From: UBA1858 sp964636225
GTDB lineage: Bacteria; Pseudomonadota; Gammaproteobacteria; UBA4575
DNA: 9,468 nt
Assembly: GCA_964636225.1 (NCBI GenBank)
Contig: CAZWQM010000038.1
Location: 1-9,468, forward strand
Reading direction: 5' to 3'
Part shown: in pieces, positions 1 to 6,805 of the stretch
How positions within the stretch are numbered: the first letter of the stretch is position 1
How the letters are laid out: each line of letters starts with the position of its first letter
Notes under the pieces: model-generated
The model's database searches: none
Told to the model about the DNA's origin: nothing
The model's input: only the letters and a program-made list of their open reading frames with translations
Made by a program: the position numbers and the translations under genes

Positions 1-1580
1 TCAATGGTTGCGGGAGGCTTGCCTGAAATGTCATAAGTTACACGGGATATGCCATTAATTTCATTGATGATTCTTCTTGAGACAAGATCCAGAAAATCAT
101 ACGGTAAATGCGCCCAGCGTGCAGTCATAAAGTCTATGGTTTCTACCGCCCGCAGCGAAACGACATATTGATATTTTCGTCCATCACCCATCACTCCAAC
201 TGATTTAACTGGCAGAAACACCGTAAAGGCCTGAGACACCTGATCATATAAGTCATGCCTGCGCAGTTCTTCGATAAAAATGTGGTCGGCCAGACGAAGC
301 AGGTCGGCATATTCTTTTTTAACTTCGCCAAGAATCCGCACACCCAGTCCCGGACCGGGAAAAGGATGGCGATGAATCATCTCATAAGGCAGCCCAAGTT
401 CGTCACCCAGACGTCTGACTTCATCTTTGAATAATTCACGCAGTGGTTCAACCAAAGACAGCTGCATGTCTTCCGGCAGTCCCCCCACATTGTGGTGAGA
501 TTTAATTAAATGCGCTTTACCCGTAGCTGCTGCTGCAGACTCTATCACGTCGGGATAAATCGTACCCTGTGCCAGCCAACGAGCATCCTTAATTTTACCC
601 GCTTCTTCTTCAAATATTTCTACAAACAGGTTGCCGATCTTTTTGCGTTTAAGTTCTGGATCATCAATACCTGCGAGCGCCATCAGAAAACGGTCTTCTG
701 CATCAACGCGAATCACGTCCACACCCATGTGCTGACTAAACGTTTCCATCACCTGATCGCCTTCATGCAGCCTTAATAATCCATTATCGACAAATATGCA
801 GGTGAGCTGTTTGCCAATCGCTTTATGTAAAAGAGCGGCCACTACAGAGGAATCGACACCACCGGAGAGTCCCAGAATGACATGTTCCTCGCCAACCTGC
901 TGCTGCACATTGCTGATAATATCCTCAATGATATTTCCTGCTGTCCAGCTGGCGTCACATCCACAAATATCAATTAAAAAAGCAGCCAGAATTTCCCGGC
1001 CTTTTTTGGTATGAGTTACTTCCGGATGAAATTGCAAACCGTAAAGGTTTCTATTTTCATCCGCGATGGCGGCAAATTCCGCATTGTCGGTACTGGCCAG
1101 TGTTACAAAGCCTTCCGGCAGACTTGTGACTTTATCTCCATGCGACATCCACACATCCAGCAATGGCTGCTGACTTTGATCAACAGAATCACTTAGGCTT
1201 GAAAAAAACTTACCTGTCTGTTTGACAGTGACCTGTGCAAACCCGAATTCACGATGTGAAGATTCGCTTACCTTCCCACCCATTTTTTTTGCCAAGGCCT
1301 GCATACCATAACAGATACCTAGCACTGGCAGCTTGGCATTCAGCACATAGTCCGGTACATAAGGGGTGTCTTCTAAGGTGGTAGACTCAGGCCCTCCAGA
1401 AAGAATTATCCCTTGCGCATTTTCTGCAAATTTTGCTGCTGCGTCGAAATCCCAGGAAAATATTTCACAATAAACGCCTATCTCACGCACACGTCGCGCA
1501 ATCAATTGGGTATATTGAGACCCGTAGTCGAGAATTAAAATGCGCTGCGAATGAATGTCCGCGCTAATAGGTGAATTCAT
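1..1580 (-). CDS. guaA: GMP synthase (glutamine-hydrolysing), 3' end cut by window edge
   Basis: Converts XMP, ATP and glutamine to GMP, the last step of guanine nucleotide synthesis. My translation from the ATG at 1578-1580 gives 526 complete codons with no stop, running off the window at residues PPATI. The family normally ends a few residues later, so this is an edge truncation and not a pseudogene. The N-terminal class I glutamine amidotransferase has DYGSQYTQ (18-25), the nucleophile Cys91 in GICYG, and His186/Glu188 in QFHPEV. The ATP-pyrophosphatase domain has the PP-loop SGGVDSS (240-246). The C-terminal dimerisation domain has HPFPGPGLGVR. It lies 39 bp downstream of guaB on the same strand, so it is probably co-transcribed. 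I see no strong Shine-Dalgarno, only a weak GAAG, which suggests coupling to guaB. Identity is essentially certain. Confidence 0.97.
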   Translation of the reverse strand, partial: MNSPISADIHSQRILILDYGSQYTQLIARRVREIGVYCEIFSWDFDAAAKFAENAQGIILSGGPESTTLEDTPYVPDYVLNAKLPVLGICYGMQALAKKMGGKVSESSHREFGFAQVTVKQTGKFFSSLSDSVDQSQQPLLDVWMSHGDKVTSLPEGFVTLASTDNAEFAAIADENRNLYGLQFHPEVTHTKKGREILAAFLIDICGCDASWTAGNIIEDIISNVQQQVGEEHVILGLSGGVDSSVVAALLHKAIGKQLTCIFVDNGLLRLHEGDQVMETFSQHMGVDVIRVDAEDRFLMALAGIDDPELKRKKIGNLFVEIFEEEAGKIKDARWLAQGTIYPDVIESAAAATGKAHLIKSHHNVGGLPEDMQLSLVEPLRELFKDEVRRLGDELGLPYEMIHRHPFPGPGLGVRILGEVKKEYADLLRLADHIFIEELRRHDLYDQVSQAFTVFLPVKSVGVMGDGRKYQYVVSLRAVETIDFMTARWAHLPYDFLDLVSRRIINEINGISRVTYDISGKPPATI

Positions 1581-1619
1581 TTAAACAAGGCTTCAGCAGA
1601 TAATTTTATACAGTAGGTA

Positions 1620-3080
1620 TTATTCTACGTGATAGTTGGGCGCTTCCTTGGTGATAGCCACATCATGCACATGACTTTCACGCATACCGGCTGAAGAAAT
1701 TTTCACAAACTCGGTCTTAGCATGCATTTCATCAATATTGCGACAACCCACATAACCCATACTGGAACGTACCCCTCCCAGTAACTGATGCAGAATTGAA
1801 GTAATTGAACCCTTATAAGGCACACGACCTTCAATTCCTTCTGGAACCAGTTTACCCTGTTCAGCTTCACTGTCCTGAAAATAACGATCACTGGAGCCTT
1901 GCTGCATGGCACTGATGGAACCCATGCCTCGATAGGTTTTATAAGAGCGGCCCTGATACAGCTCCACTTCTCCCGGTGATTCTTTTGTGCCAGCAAACAA
2001 ACTACCAATCATAACAGTATTGGCACCAGCAGCGATGGCTTTGGCCACATCCCCTGAGTAACGGATACCACCATCAGCAATGACCGGAATATTATTCTTA
2101 CAAGCCACACTCACGACATTATCAATGGCGGTAATTTGCGGCACACCCACGCCGGCAACAATACGTGTTGTACATATAGAACCCGGACCAATGCCTACTT
2201 TTATAGCATCCGCACCACTTTCAATTAAAGCCTGTGCAGCACTGGCGGTGGCGATGTTACCGCCTATTACCTGCACTTCTGGATAACGGGCTTTTACCCT
2301 TTTCACTGTGTCCAGTACTGCTTGTGAATGTCCGTGAGCCGTGTCTACTACAATTACGTCTACATTAGCCTGGATTAAGGCATCCACACGCTCATCCGTT
2401 CCAGCACCCACACCCACTGCAGCACCCGCGCGCAACTGGCCTTGATCGTTTTTACATGCATTGGGGTGTTCAGATGATTTCTGTATGTCCTTGACGGTAA
2501 TCATTCCGCGCAACTGGAAATCGTCATTAACCACTAATACTTTTTCAATCCGATGTTTATGCAACAGCGCCTGAACCTTGTCGAGACTGGCACCTTCTTC
2601 GACGGTGACCAGTCTTTCTTTGGGTGTCATGATGGTTGTTACGGGCGCGTCCATGCGGGTCTCAAAGCGCAAATCACGACTGGTAACAATACCTAGCAGC
2701 TGTTCTTTGTCTACCACTGGAACGCCGGAAATATTATTTGCGCGAGTTATTTCCAGCACCTCGGAAATGCTAACGTTAGGCCCAACCGTAATCGGGTCTT
2801 TAATCACACCGCTTTCGTATTTTTTTACTCGTGTAACTTCATGCGCCTGCATCTCGGCCGTCATATTTTTATGAATAATACCCATACCGCCCTCTTGTGC
2901 CATGGCGATCGCCAGACGCCCATCGGTGACGGTATCCATTGCTGCAGATAACAAAGGAATATTTAAACGAATCTCTCGAGTCAGTTGGGTACCCAGACTG
3001 ACTTCACGGGGAAGCACGCATGAATGGGCCGGGACGAGTAATACGTCGTCAAATGTAAGAGCTTCCTGGATAATACGCAT
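1620..3080 (-). CDS. guaB: IMP dehydrogenase
   Basis: Oxidises IMP to XMP with NAD+, the committed step to GMP. The protein is 486 residues from the ATG at 3078-3080 (E. coli GuaB is 488) and starts MRIIQEALTFDDVLL, matching the family start. An in-frame ATG at 3149 would add 23 residues, but it lies upstream of the apparent promoter (-10 at 3111-3116), so I reject it. The TIM barrel is interrupted by two CBS domains (about 90-200). The catalytic loop GPGSICTT carries Cys303. The IMP phosphate-binding region includes DGGIR (336-340), and the active-site flap region has YRGMGS (383-388) and EGIEGRVPYKG (414-424). It is first in the guaBA operon and divergent from xseA, a common gammaproteobacterial arrangement. 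Confidence 0.98.
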   Translation of the reverse strand: MRIIQEALTFDDVLLVPAHSCVLPREVSLGTQLTREIRLNIPLLSAAMDTVTDGRLAIAMAQEGGMGIIHKNMTAEMQAHEVTRVKKYESGVIKDPITVGPNVSISEVLEITRANNISGVPVVDKEQLLGIVTSRDLRFETRMDAPVTTIMTPKERLVTVEEGASLDKVQALLHKHRIEKVLVVNDDFQLRGMITVKDIQKSSEHPNACKNDQGQLRAGAAVGVGAGTDERVDALIQANVDVIVVDTAHGHSQAVLDTVKRVKARYPEVQVIGGNIATASAAQALIESGADAIKVGIGPGSICTTRIVAGVGVPQITAIDNVVSVACKNNIPVIADGGIRYSGDVAKAIAAGANTVMIGSLFAGTKESPGEVELYQGRSYKTYRGMGSISAMQQGSSDRYFQDSEAEQGKLVPEGIEGRVPYKGSITSILHQLLGGVRSSMGYVGCRNIDEMHAKTEFVKISSAGMRESHVHDVAITKEAPNYHVE

Positions 3081-3110
3081 TTCGATGTCCGCTGTTCGAG
3101 ATGGCGGATC

Positions 3111-3139
3111 ATTATAGAGACTGACTTGAACAGGGTAAA
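3111..3139 (-). promoter_or_regulatory. Putative sigma-70 promoter of guaBA
   Basis: On the minus strand, TTTACC (3134-3139) and a perfect TATAAT (3111-3116) are separated by exactly 17 bp. Transcription would begin near 3104, giving a leader of about 24 nt before guaB. The bases after the -10, GATCCGCC, are GC-rich, as in discriminators of promoters inhibited by ppGpp and DksA. AT-rich sequence at about 3150-3168 could act as an UP element. I see no PurR-like operator. Confidence 0.72.
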
Positions 3140-3154
3140 CTGCTAGCAAGTAAT
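3126..3154 (+). promoter_or_regulatory. Possible weak xseA promoter overlapping the guaBA promoter
   Basis: TTGAAC (3126-3131) is followed after 17 bp by AGTAAT (3149-3154), or after 19 bp by TAATAT. Each hexamer matches consensus at about four of six positions. The 93-bp divergent intergenic region is the only room for an xseA promoter. The 5' leader would be very short, roughly 12 nt, with no clear Shine-Dalgarno. The assignment is tentative. Confidence 0.3.
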
Positions 3155-3173
3155 ATATAAACTTTAACTCAAC

Positions 3174-4586
3174 ATGACTGAACGAATGCCAACCGATTTT
3201 TCTGATCCGCGTGAAATATATTCTGTCTCCGAAGTGAACCAGCAGTTGAAATCCGTCGTCGCCTCCAACTTTTCCCTGCTATGGGTAGAAGGAGAAATTT
3301 CAAATCTGGCGCGCCCTGCTTCTGGCCATGTTTACTTCACGATTAAAGATCCGAATTCCCAGTTGCGCTGTGTCATGTTTCGCAGCAGCAGTCTGCAGGT
3401 CCCCTTTGAGATAAGCAACGGCATGCAAGTGATTATACGTGCCAAGGCTAGCGTATATGAAGTCAGAGGTGACTTACAACTGATTGTTGATGGCATGGAA
3501 GAAGCTGGATTTGGCGCTCTGCAAAGACAATTTGAAGCACTAAAAAACAAATTATTTCAGGAAGGCTTGTTTGACCCGGCTCGAAAAAAACTGATTCCCC
3601 GTTTCCCTTCCCATATTGCCATCATCACATCTCCCAGCGGCGCGGCGATTAAGGATTTTTTAAAGGTCACCCAGCGCCGTTATCCGGTCTGCAAAAAAAC
3701 CATATTTTCTGTCCAGGTTCAGGGTGAACAGGCAGCCAGCATAATCTCACAGGCTGTGATATCAGCCAATTACCAGGCTAAGTTTGATGTCATTGTTATT
3801 ATTCGTGGGGGAGGCTCAATTGAAGATCTATGGGCATTTAACGATGAATCTTTGGCACGGACTATAGCCGACTCAAAAATTCCGGTTATTTCCGGAATTG
3901 GTCATGAAATTGATTACACTATTGTCGATTTTGTCGCCGACCTGCGCGCGCCTACTCCTTCAGTTGCAGCAGAACTAAGCTGTCCGGAAGCCGAGGCCAT
4001 GCTCAGGATGATAGTCGAGATTGAGAGAACCCTAAAAAGACTTTCCGTTGAACTCATACAAAAATACGCACAAAGCACAGATTGGCTCTCACAACGATTA
4101 CAGCGCACTCATCCTGCCACTGTGATTAATAATCAGAAACGTGCGCTACAGGGACTGTTGGATCGCCTACAACGCATGATTCAACTTCATATCAAAAATC
4201 ATCACTATCAACTGCAAAATTCATCACAAAAGCTGTATAGCCAGTCGCCAGCACGACTACTTGAATTACAAACAACGCGCGTCTCCACTCTGAATGCACG
4301 GCTGCAAGAAACCATGCGTCATCAACTTGATCAAATGACATACAGATTCAGGCTCTGTGCAAGCACCATGAGTGCGGTCAGTCCGCTAAATACACTTCAG
4401 CGAGGTTATTCAATCACTCGCATAAACGGGAAGGACACGGAAGTCATCCGAGACTATTCACAAGTAAGACAGGGTGATCAATTAACCACCCACCTGGCCA
4501 GTGGAGAAGTTGTTAGTCGAGTGGAATCAACGAGTTCTAAAAATATCATCGAAAAGATTTCATCTGTGAATAAGGATGATGTTTAA
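3174..4586 (+). CDS. xseA: Exodeoxyribonuclease VII large subunit
   Basis: Catalytic subunit of exonuclease VII, which degrades single-stranded DNA from both ends to short oligonucleotides in repair. The protein is 470 residues, close to E. coli XseA (456). Visible features are YSVSEVNQQLK at the N-terminus; an OB-fold nucleic-acid-binding domain (about 15-115) with WVEGEISNL and SGHVYFTIKD; the catalytic region with ITSPSGAAIKDFL, VIIRGGGSIEDLW (about 204-216) and SGIGHEID; a long helical region (about 270-390); and the C-terminal RGYSI motif. A second ATG four codons in (3186) is an equally possible start, since neither has a good ribosome binding site. The small subunit gene xseB is not in the window. 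It is divergent from guaB and followed 66 bp later by dksA on the same strand. Confidence 0.97.
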   Translation: MTERMPTDFSDPREIYSVSEVNQQLKSVVASNFSLLWVEGEISNLARPASGHVYFTIKDPNSQLRCVMFRSSSLQVPFEISNGMQVIIRAKASVYEVRGDLQLIVDGMEEAGFGALQRQFEALKNKLFQEGLFDPARKKLIPRFPSHIAIITSPSGAAIKDFLKVTQRRYPVCKKTIFSVQVQGEQAASIISQAVISANYQAKFDVIVIIRGGGSIEDLWAFNDESLARTIADSKIPVISGIGHEIDYTIVDFVADLRAPTPSVAAELSCPEAEAMLRMIVEIERTLKRLSVELIQKYAQSTDWLSQRLQRTHPATVINNQKRALQGLLDRLQRMIQLHIKNHHYQLQNSSQKLYSQSPARLLELQTTRVSTLNARLQETMRHQLDQMTYRFRLCASTMSAVSPLNTLQRGYSITRINGKDTEVIRDYSQVRQGDQLTTHLASGEVVSRVESTSSKNIIEKISSVNKDDV

Positions 4587-4594
4587 CTAAATTC

Positions 4595-4621
4595 TTGCAA
4601 CTATGGATATATTCTGATAAT
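4595..4621 (+). promoter_or_regulatory. Possible dksA promoter
   Basis: TTGCAA (4595-4600) and GATAAT (4616-4621, five of six matches to the -10 consensus) are separated by a short 15-bp spacer. Transcription would start near 4628, giving a leader of about 25 nt that carries AAGG (4641-4644) 8 nt before the dksA ATG. There is no terminator hairpin between xseA and dksA, so read-through from xseA is also possible. Confidence 0.4.
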
Positions 4622-4652
4622 AAAGCGGGCTTAATTTATTAAGGCGTAAAAC

Positions 4653-5556
4653 ATGGCGGTTAAAAAAGCGGTTTCCAAGAAGAAGGTAGCAAGTACCAAG
4701 AAAAAAGTAGCAGCGCCTAAAAAGAAAGTAGCTGCTAAGAAAAAAGCTGTTGTTAAAAAGAAGGCAACAAGCACCAAGAAAAAAGTAGCAGCGCCTAAAA
4801 AGAAAGTAGCTGCCAAGAAAAAAACCACTGCCAAAAAGTCTACTACAGTTAAAAAAACCACCACCAAGATACAGGGTGCCGCACAAAAAAAAGTCGATGC
4901 CGCAACCAAAAAAGCGGTCGCAACCAAAAAAGCGGTCGCAACCAAAAAAGCGGTCGCAACCAAAAAAGCGGTCNNNNNNNNNNNNNNNNNNNNNNNNNNN
5001 NNNNNNNNNNNNNNNNNNNNNNNNNNNNNNNNNNNNNNNNNNNNNNNNNNNNNNNNNNNNNNNNNNNNNNNNNGCGACCAAAAAACCTACGCCCATGCCC
5101 AAAACCCGCTTGATTCCGGATGAGCCCATTGTAGGGATGACACTGCCTGTTGAGGGGATTGATCCCTACATGCCCAGCAATGGTGAGCTGTATATGAGCG
5201 ATGAGCAGCTTATCCATTTCCGCACTATCCTGAATGAATGGAAAAAACAGTTAATGGAAGAAGTTGACCGAACTGTCGATCACATGAAGTCAGATGCGGC
5301 TAACTATGCAGATCCGGCAGATCGTGCTACTCAGGAAGAAGAATTTAGTCTGGAGCTGCGCACACGCGACCGGGAACGCAAATTAATCAAGAAGATTGAC
5401 GAATCTCTGGTCACCCTGGATACTGGTGACTATGGATATTGTGAGTCTTGTGGCATAGAAATAGGTATTCGACGTCTGGAAGCTCGACCCACAGCCACTC
5501 AGTGTATTGATTGCAAAACACTGCAGGAAATTAAAGAAAAACAGATTTATTCTTAA
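4653..5556 (+). CDS. dksA: DksA-family RNA polymerase regulator with lysine/alanine-rich N-terminal extension (interrupted by assembly gap)
   Basis: DksA enters the RNA polymerase secondary channel and, with ppGpp, controls rRNA, amino-acid and nucleotide gene promoters. The 160 codons after the gap (5074-5553) contain a whole DksA: coiled coil with the acidic tip D80-P-A-D83-R-A85 followed by EEEF, then a zinc finger with Cys123, Cys126, Cys144 and Cys147 (post-gap numbering), ending KEKQIYS. The 107 codons before the gap are about 38% lysine with no arginine, in KKKVAAP, KKKVAAK and ATKKAV repeats, like histone H1 tails or AlgP. E. coli DksA is 151 residues, so the extension at least adds 107 plus the gap. 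The bases before the gap end on a whole codon of the ATKKAV unit, and those after resume with ATKK, so I infer one gene in frame. The 100 Ns break the frame artificially. SD AAGG at 4641. A frameshift or two genes is less likely. Confidence 0.88.
4690..4823 (+). repeat. Internal direct duplication in the dksA 5' region
   Basis: Positions 4690-4745 and 4768-4823 are 56-bp direct repeats offset by 78 bp (26 codons), with only two differences, at 4694/4772 and 4736/4814 (both T to C). They encode the repeated stretch STKKKVAAPKKKVAAKKK. Both differences are synonymous, implying a fairly recent in-frame duplication or continuing homogenisation. Confidence 0.9.
4902..4973 (+). repeat. 18-bp coding tandem repeat (ATKKAV) running into the gap
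   Basis: Four perfect copies of an 18-bp unit occur at 4902-4919, 4920-4937, 4938-4955 and 4956-4973, each encoding Ala-Thr-Lys-Lys-Ala-Val in the dksA frame. The array runs directly into the N block, and a degenerate partial unit (ATKKP) resumes at 5074. The true copy number is unknown and is probably greater than four. Confidence 0.95.
4974..5073. other. Assembly gap of exactly 100 Ns
   Basis: The run of Ns is exactly 100 long, the usual placeholder for a gap of unknown size. It sits inside the 18-bp tandem array, as expected where short reads cannot cross a repeat. Because 100 is not a multiple of three, the flanking halves of dksA appear in different frames. The real missing length is probably a multiple of three, perhaps of 18. 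Confidence 0.95.
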
Positions 5557-5581
5557 AAGTCCTTAGTCTATTCGCTCTAGA

Positions 5582-6487
5582 ATTCATCAATATAGACAGT
5601 ATCGTGGACGATTCGCCCCCTCACCTACGGGGCCGCTTCATTACGGCTCATTAGTGACAGCAGTCGCTAGCTACCTTCAGGCACGCAGCCACAATGGACA
5701 ATGGTTGATTCGAATTGAAGACATTGATCCAGAACGCGATTCCAAAACCAGCATTACATCAATTCTGCAAACGCTGCAGGATTACGGTTTCGTTTTCGAC
5801 GCCAGACCGATCCTGCAAAGCCGACACACGAATTTGCATAAGCACCTTGCCTTACAGTTATTAAGTCGTGATCAGGCGTACGCTTGTCACTGCAGTCGTA
5901 AGGAGATTGCGCTACATGCCAAACCAGGTGAGATGGGTTTGATCTATCCTGGATATTGTTCAGACAAGACGCTTGGCTTTAAGCATGGAACGGCACTGAG
6001 AGTACGAACTGATAATACCATTATTCATTTTGCGGATAAAAACTTTGGTGAACAACGCTGTAATCTAAAACAGGAAAGCGGTGATTATGTTATTTACCGG
6101 GCAGACAATTTACCCAGCTATATATTGGCCGCAAGTGTGGATGACTTATTCGAACACTATACTGAAGTCGTAAGAGGCTCGGATCTGCTTACATTAACAC
6201 CGAGGCAAATTCATCTTAGTCTGCTACTTAAAAACAGATTTCCGGAGTTTTTACATGTGCCAATCATAACTCATGAGAATGGAGAAAAATTAAGCAAACA
6301 AACCCATGCGCCAAAAATCAAAAAACAACATGCCCGTAAATGGCTATGTCATGCGTTAACGGATCTTGGTCAAGAGCCCCCGCGCAACCTTCACTACAGA
6401 CCTCTATCGAGAATCTGGGAATGGGCTATCGAACATTGGTGTACCGACAATATTCCCACTCTGAAAACCATTCCCCTGAAATACTGA
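5582..6487 (+). CDS. gluQ: Glutamyl-Q tRNA(Asp) synthetase, putative ATT start
   Basis: Activates glutamate and attaches it to the queuosine at the wobble position of tRNA-Asp; it is a truncated glutamyl-tRNA synthetase lacking the anticodon-binding domain. The 301 residues (from ATT) show the class I signature GRFAPSPTGPLHYGS (9-23), RIEDIDPERD (44-53), zinc ligands Cys102, Cys104, Tyr122 and Cys126, GSDLL (199-203), TPRQIH and the KMSKS-like EKLSKQ (235-240). A start at GTG 5654 would delete the HIGH-type motif, so it cannot be right. The frame is open from 5567 and contains no ATG, GTG or TTG before 5654. ATT at 5582 gives MHQYRQYRGRF, ending close to where E. coli GluQ (MTDTQYIGRF) begins; ATT at 5570 is an alternative. 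It lies 25 bp after dksA with no terminator between, and I see no clear SD. A base-call error is a possible alternative explanation. Confidence 0.9.
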   Translation: MHQYRQYRGRFAPSPTGPLHYGSLVTAVASYLQARSHNGQWLIRIEDIDPERDSKTSITSILQTLQDYGFVFDARPILQSRHTNLHKHLALQLLSRDQAYACHCSRKEIALHAKPGEMGLIYPGYCSDKTLGFKHGTALRVRTDNTIIHFADKNFGEQRCNLKQESGDYVIYRADNLPSYILAASVDDLFEHYTEVVRGSDLLTLTPRQIHLSLLLKNRFPEFLHVPIITHENGEKLSKQTHAPKIKKQHARKWLCHALTDLGQEPPRNLHYRPLSRIWEWAIEHWCTDNIPTLKTIPLKY

Positions 6488-6523
6488 AACAAAAAAGCCG
6501 GCTTCAAAGCCGGCTTTTTTGTT
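6488..6523. terminator. Bidirectional rho-independent terminator between convergent genes
   Basis: A perfect 17-bp inverted repeat (6488-6504 and 6507-6523) has a GCCGGC core flanked by A6 on the left and T6 on the right, so each strand ends in a GC-rich stem followed by a U tract. It begins immediately after the gluQ stop and lies 18 bp beyond the end of the convergent small membrane-protein gene, so it can terminate both. Confidence 0.93.
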
Positions 6524-6540
6524 TGTACTATATAGAGATA

Positions 6541-6756
6541 TTACTCACTATCACTATCTTTAAACCAAGCCCATGGTTCTTCCTGAGCAACACCAATAAA
6601 CAACCATACGTTACCAATGAGTGTCACAACAAGAAACAGTGCACCGCCCAGTGCCCAAAAGAACTCGTCGTAATGGTTCTGGAAACCAATAAAATTGAAA
6701 ATTGAAATCATCGCTATAGTAAATAGCGCCATAATTCCTAATGCTTTCATTGTCAT
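6541..6756 (-). CDS. Small two-helix membrane protein, unknown function
   Basis: A 71-residue protein I do not recognise. It has two hydrophobic segments, about residues 5-24 (LGIMALFTIAMISIFNFIGF region) and 34-55 (ALGGALFLVVTLIGNVWLFI region), joined by a short polar loop with NHYDE. An acidic C-terminal tail (EEPWAWFKDSDSE) is also present. The start at 6754-6756 is preferred over the ATG two codons later because AGAGG lies 10 nt upstream of it. It is 49 bp downstream of the ferredoxin-type reductase gene, same strand, with no terminator between, so it is probably co-transcribed. It might be a membrane anchor or accessory subunit for that reductase or a linked membrane enzyme; this rests only on position. 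It has no cysteines, so no metal-cluster role is evident. Confidence 0.75.
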   Translation of the reverse strand: MTMKALGIMALFTIAMISIFNFIGFQNHYDEFFWALGGALFLVVTLIGNVWLFIGVAQEEPWAWFKDSDSE

Positions 6757-6805
6757 AATGTATAAACCTCTTTAAGTTGTAGCAGCAAAACTTATATTGT
6801 TTTAA

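Noticed and set aside
510..1196. Plus-strand short open frames opposite guaA
   Set aside because: They lie antisense to a clearly coding guaA and have no recognisable product.
1..1580. guaA as a truncated pseudogene
   Set aside because: The frame is intact with all catalytic motifs; only the last residues fall outside the window.
3081..3149. In-frame N-terminal extension of guaB starting at 3149 (509 residues)
   Set aside because: It starts upstream of the near-consensus promoter, and the extra 23 residues do not match the IMP dehydrogenase family, whose start aligns with the ATG at 3078-3080.
4902..4973. CRISPR-like repeat array
   Set aside because: The 18-bp units are contiguous with no spacers and lie in frame within the dksA coding sequence.
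4587..5217. Long minus-strand open frames opposite dksA encoding Phe/Leu-rich repeats
   Set aside because: They are the antisense of the Lys-rich repeats, span the N block, and lack a credible start or Shine-Dalgarno.
5550..5582. Programmed +1 frameshift joining dksA to gluQ
   Set aside because: The gluQ frame has a TAG at 5564-5566, so a shift at the dksA stop would terminate at once and could not make a fusion.
5654..6487. GTG start for gluQ at 5654
   Set aside because: It would remove the class I synthetase motif encoded at 5606-5650, which is clearly in the same open frame.
6340..6705. Plus-strand 121-residue open frame across the gluQ end and the small membrane-protein gene
   Set aside because: It overlaps real genes on both sides, runs through the terminator, and shows no family features or ribosome binding site.
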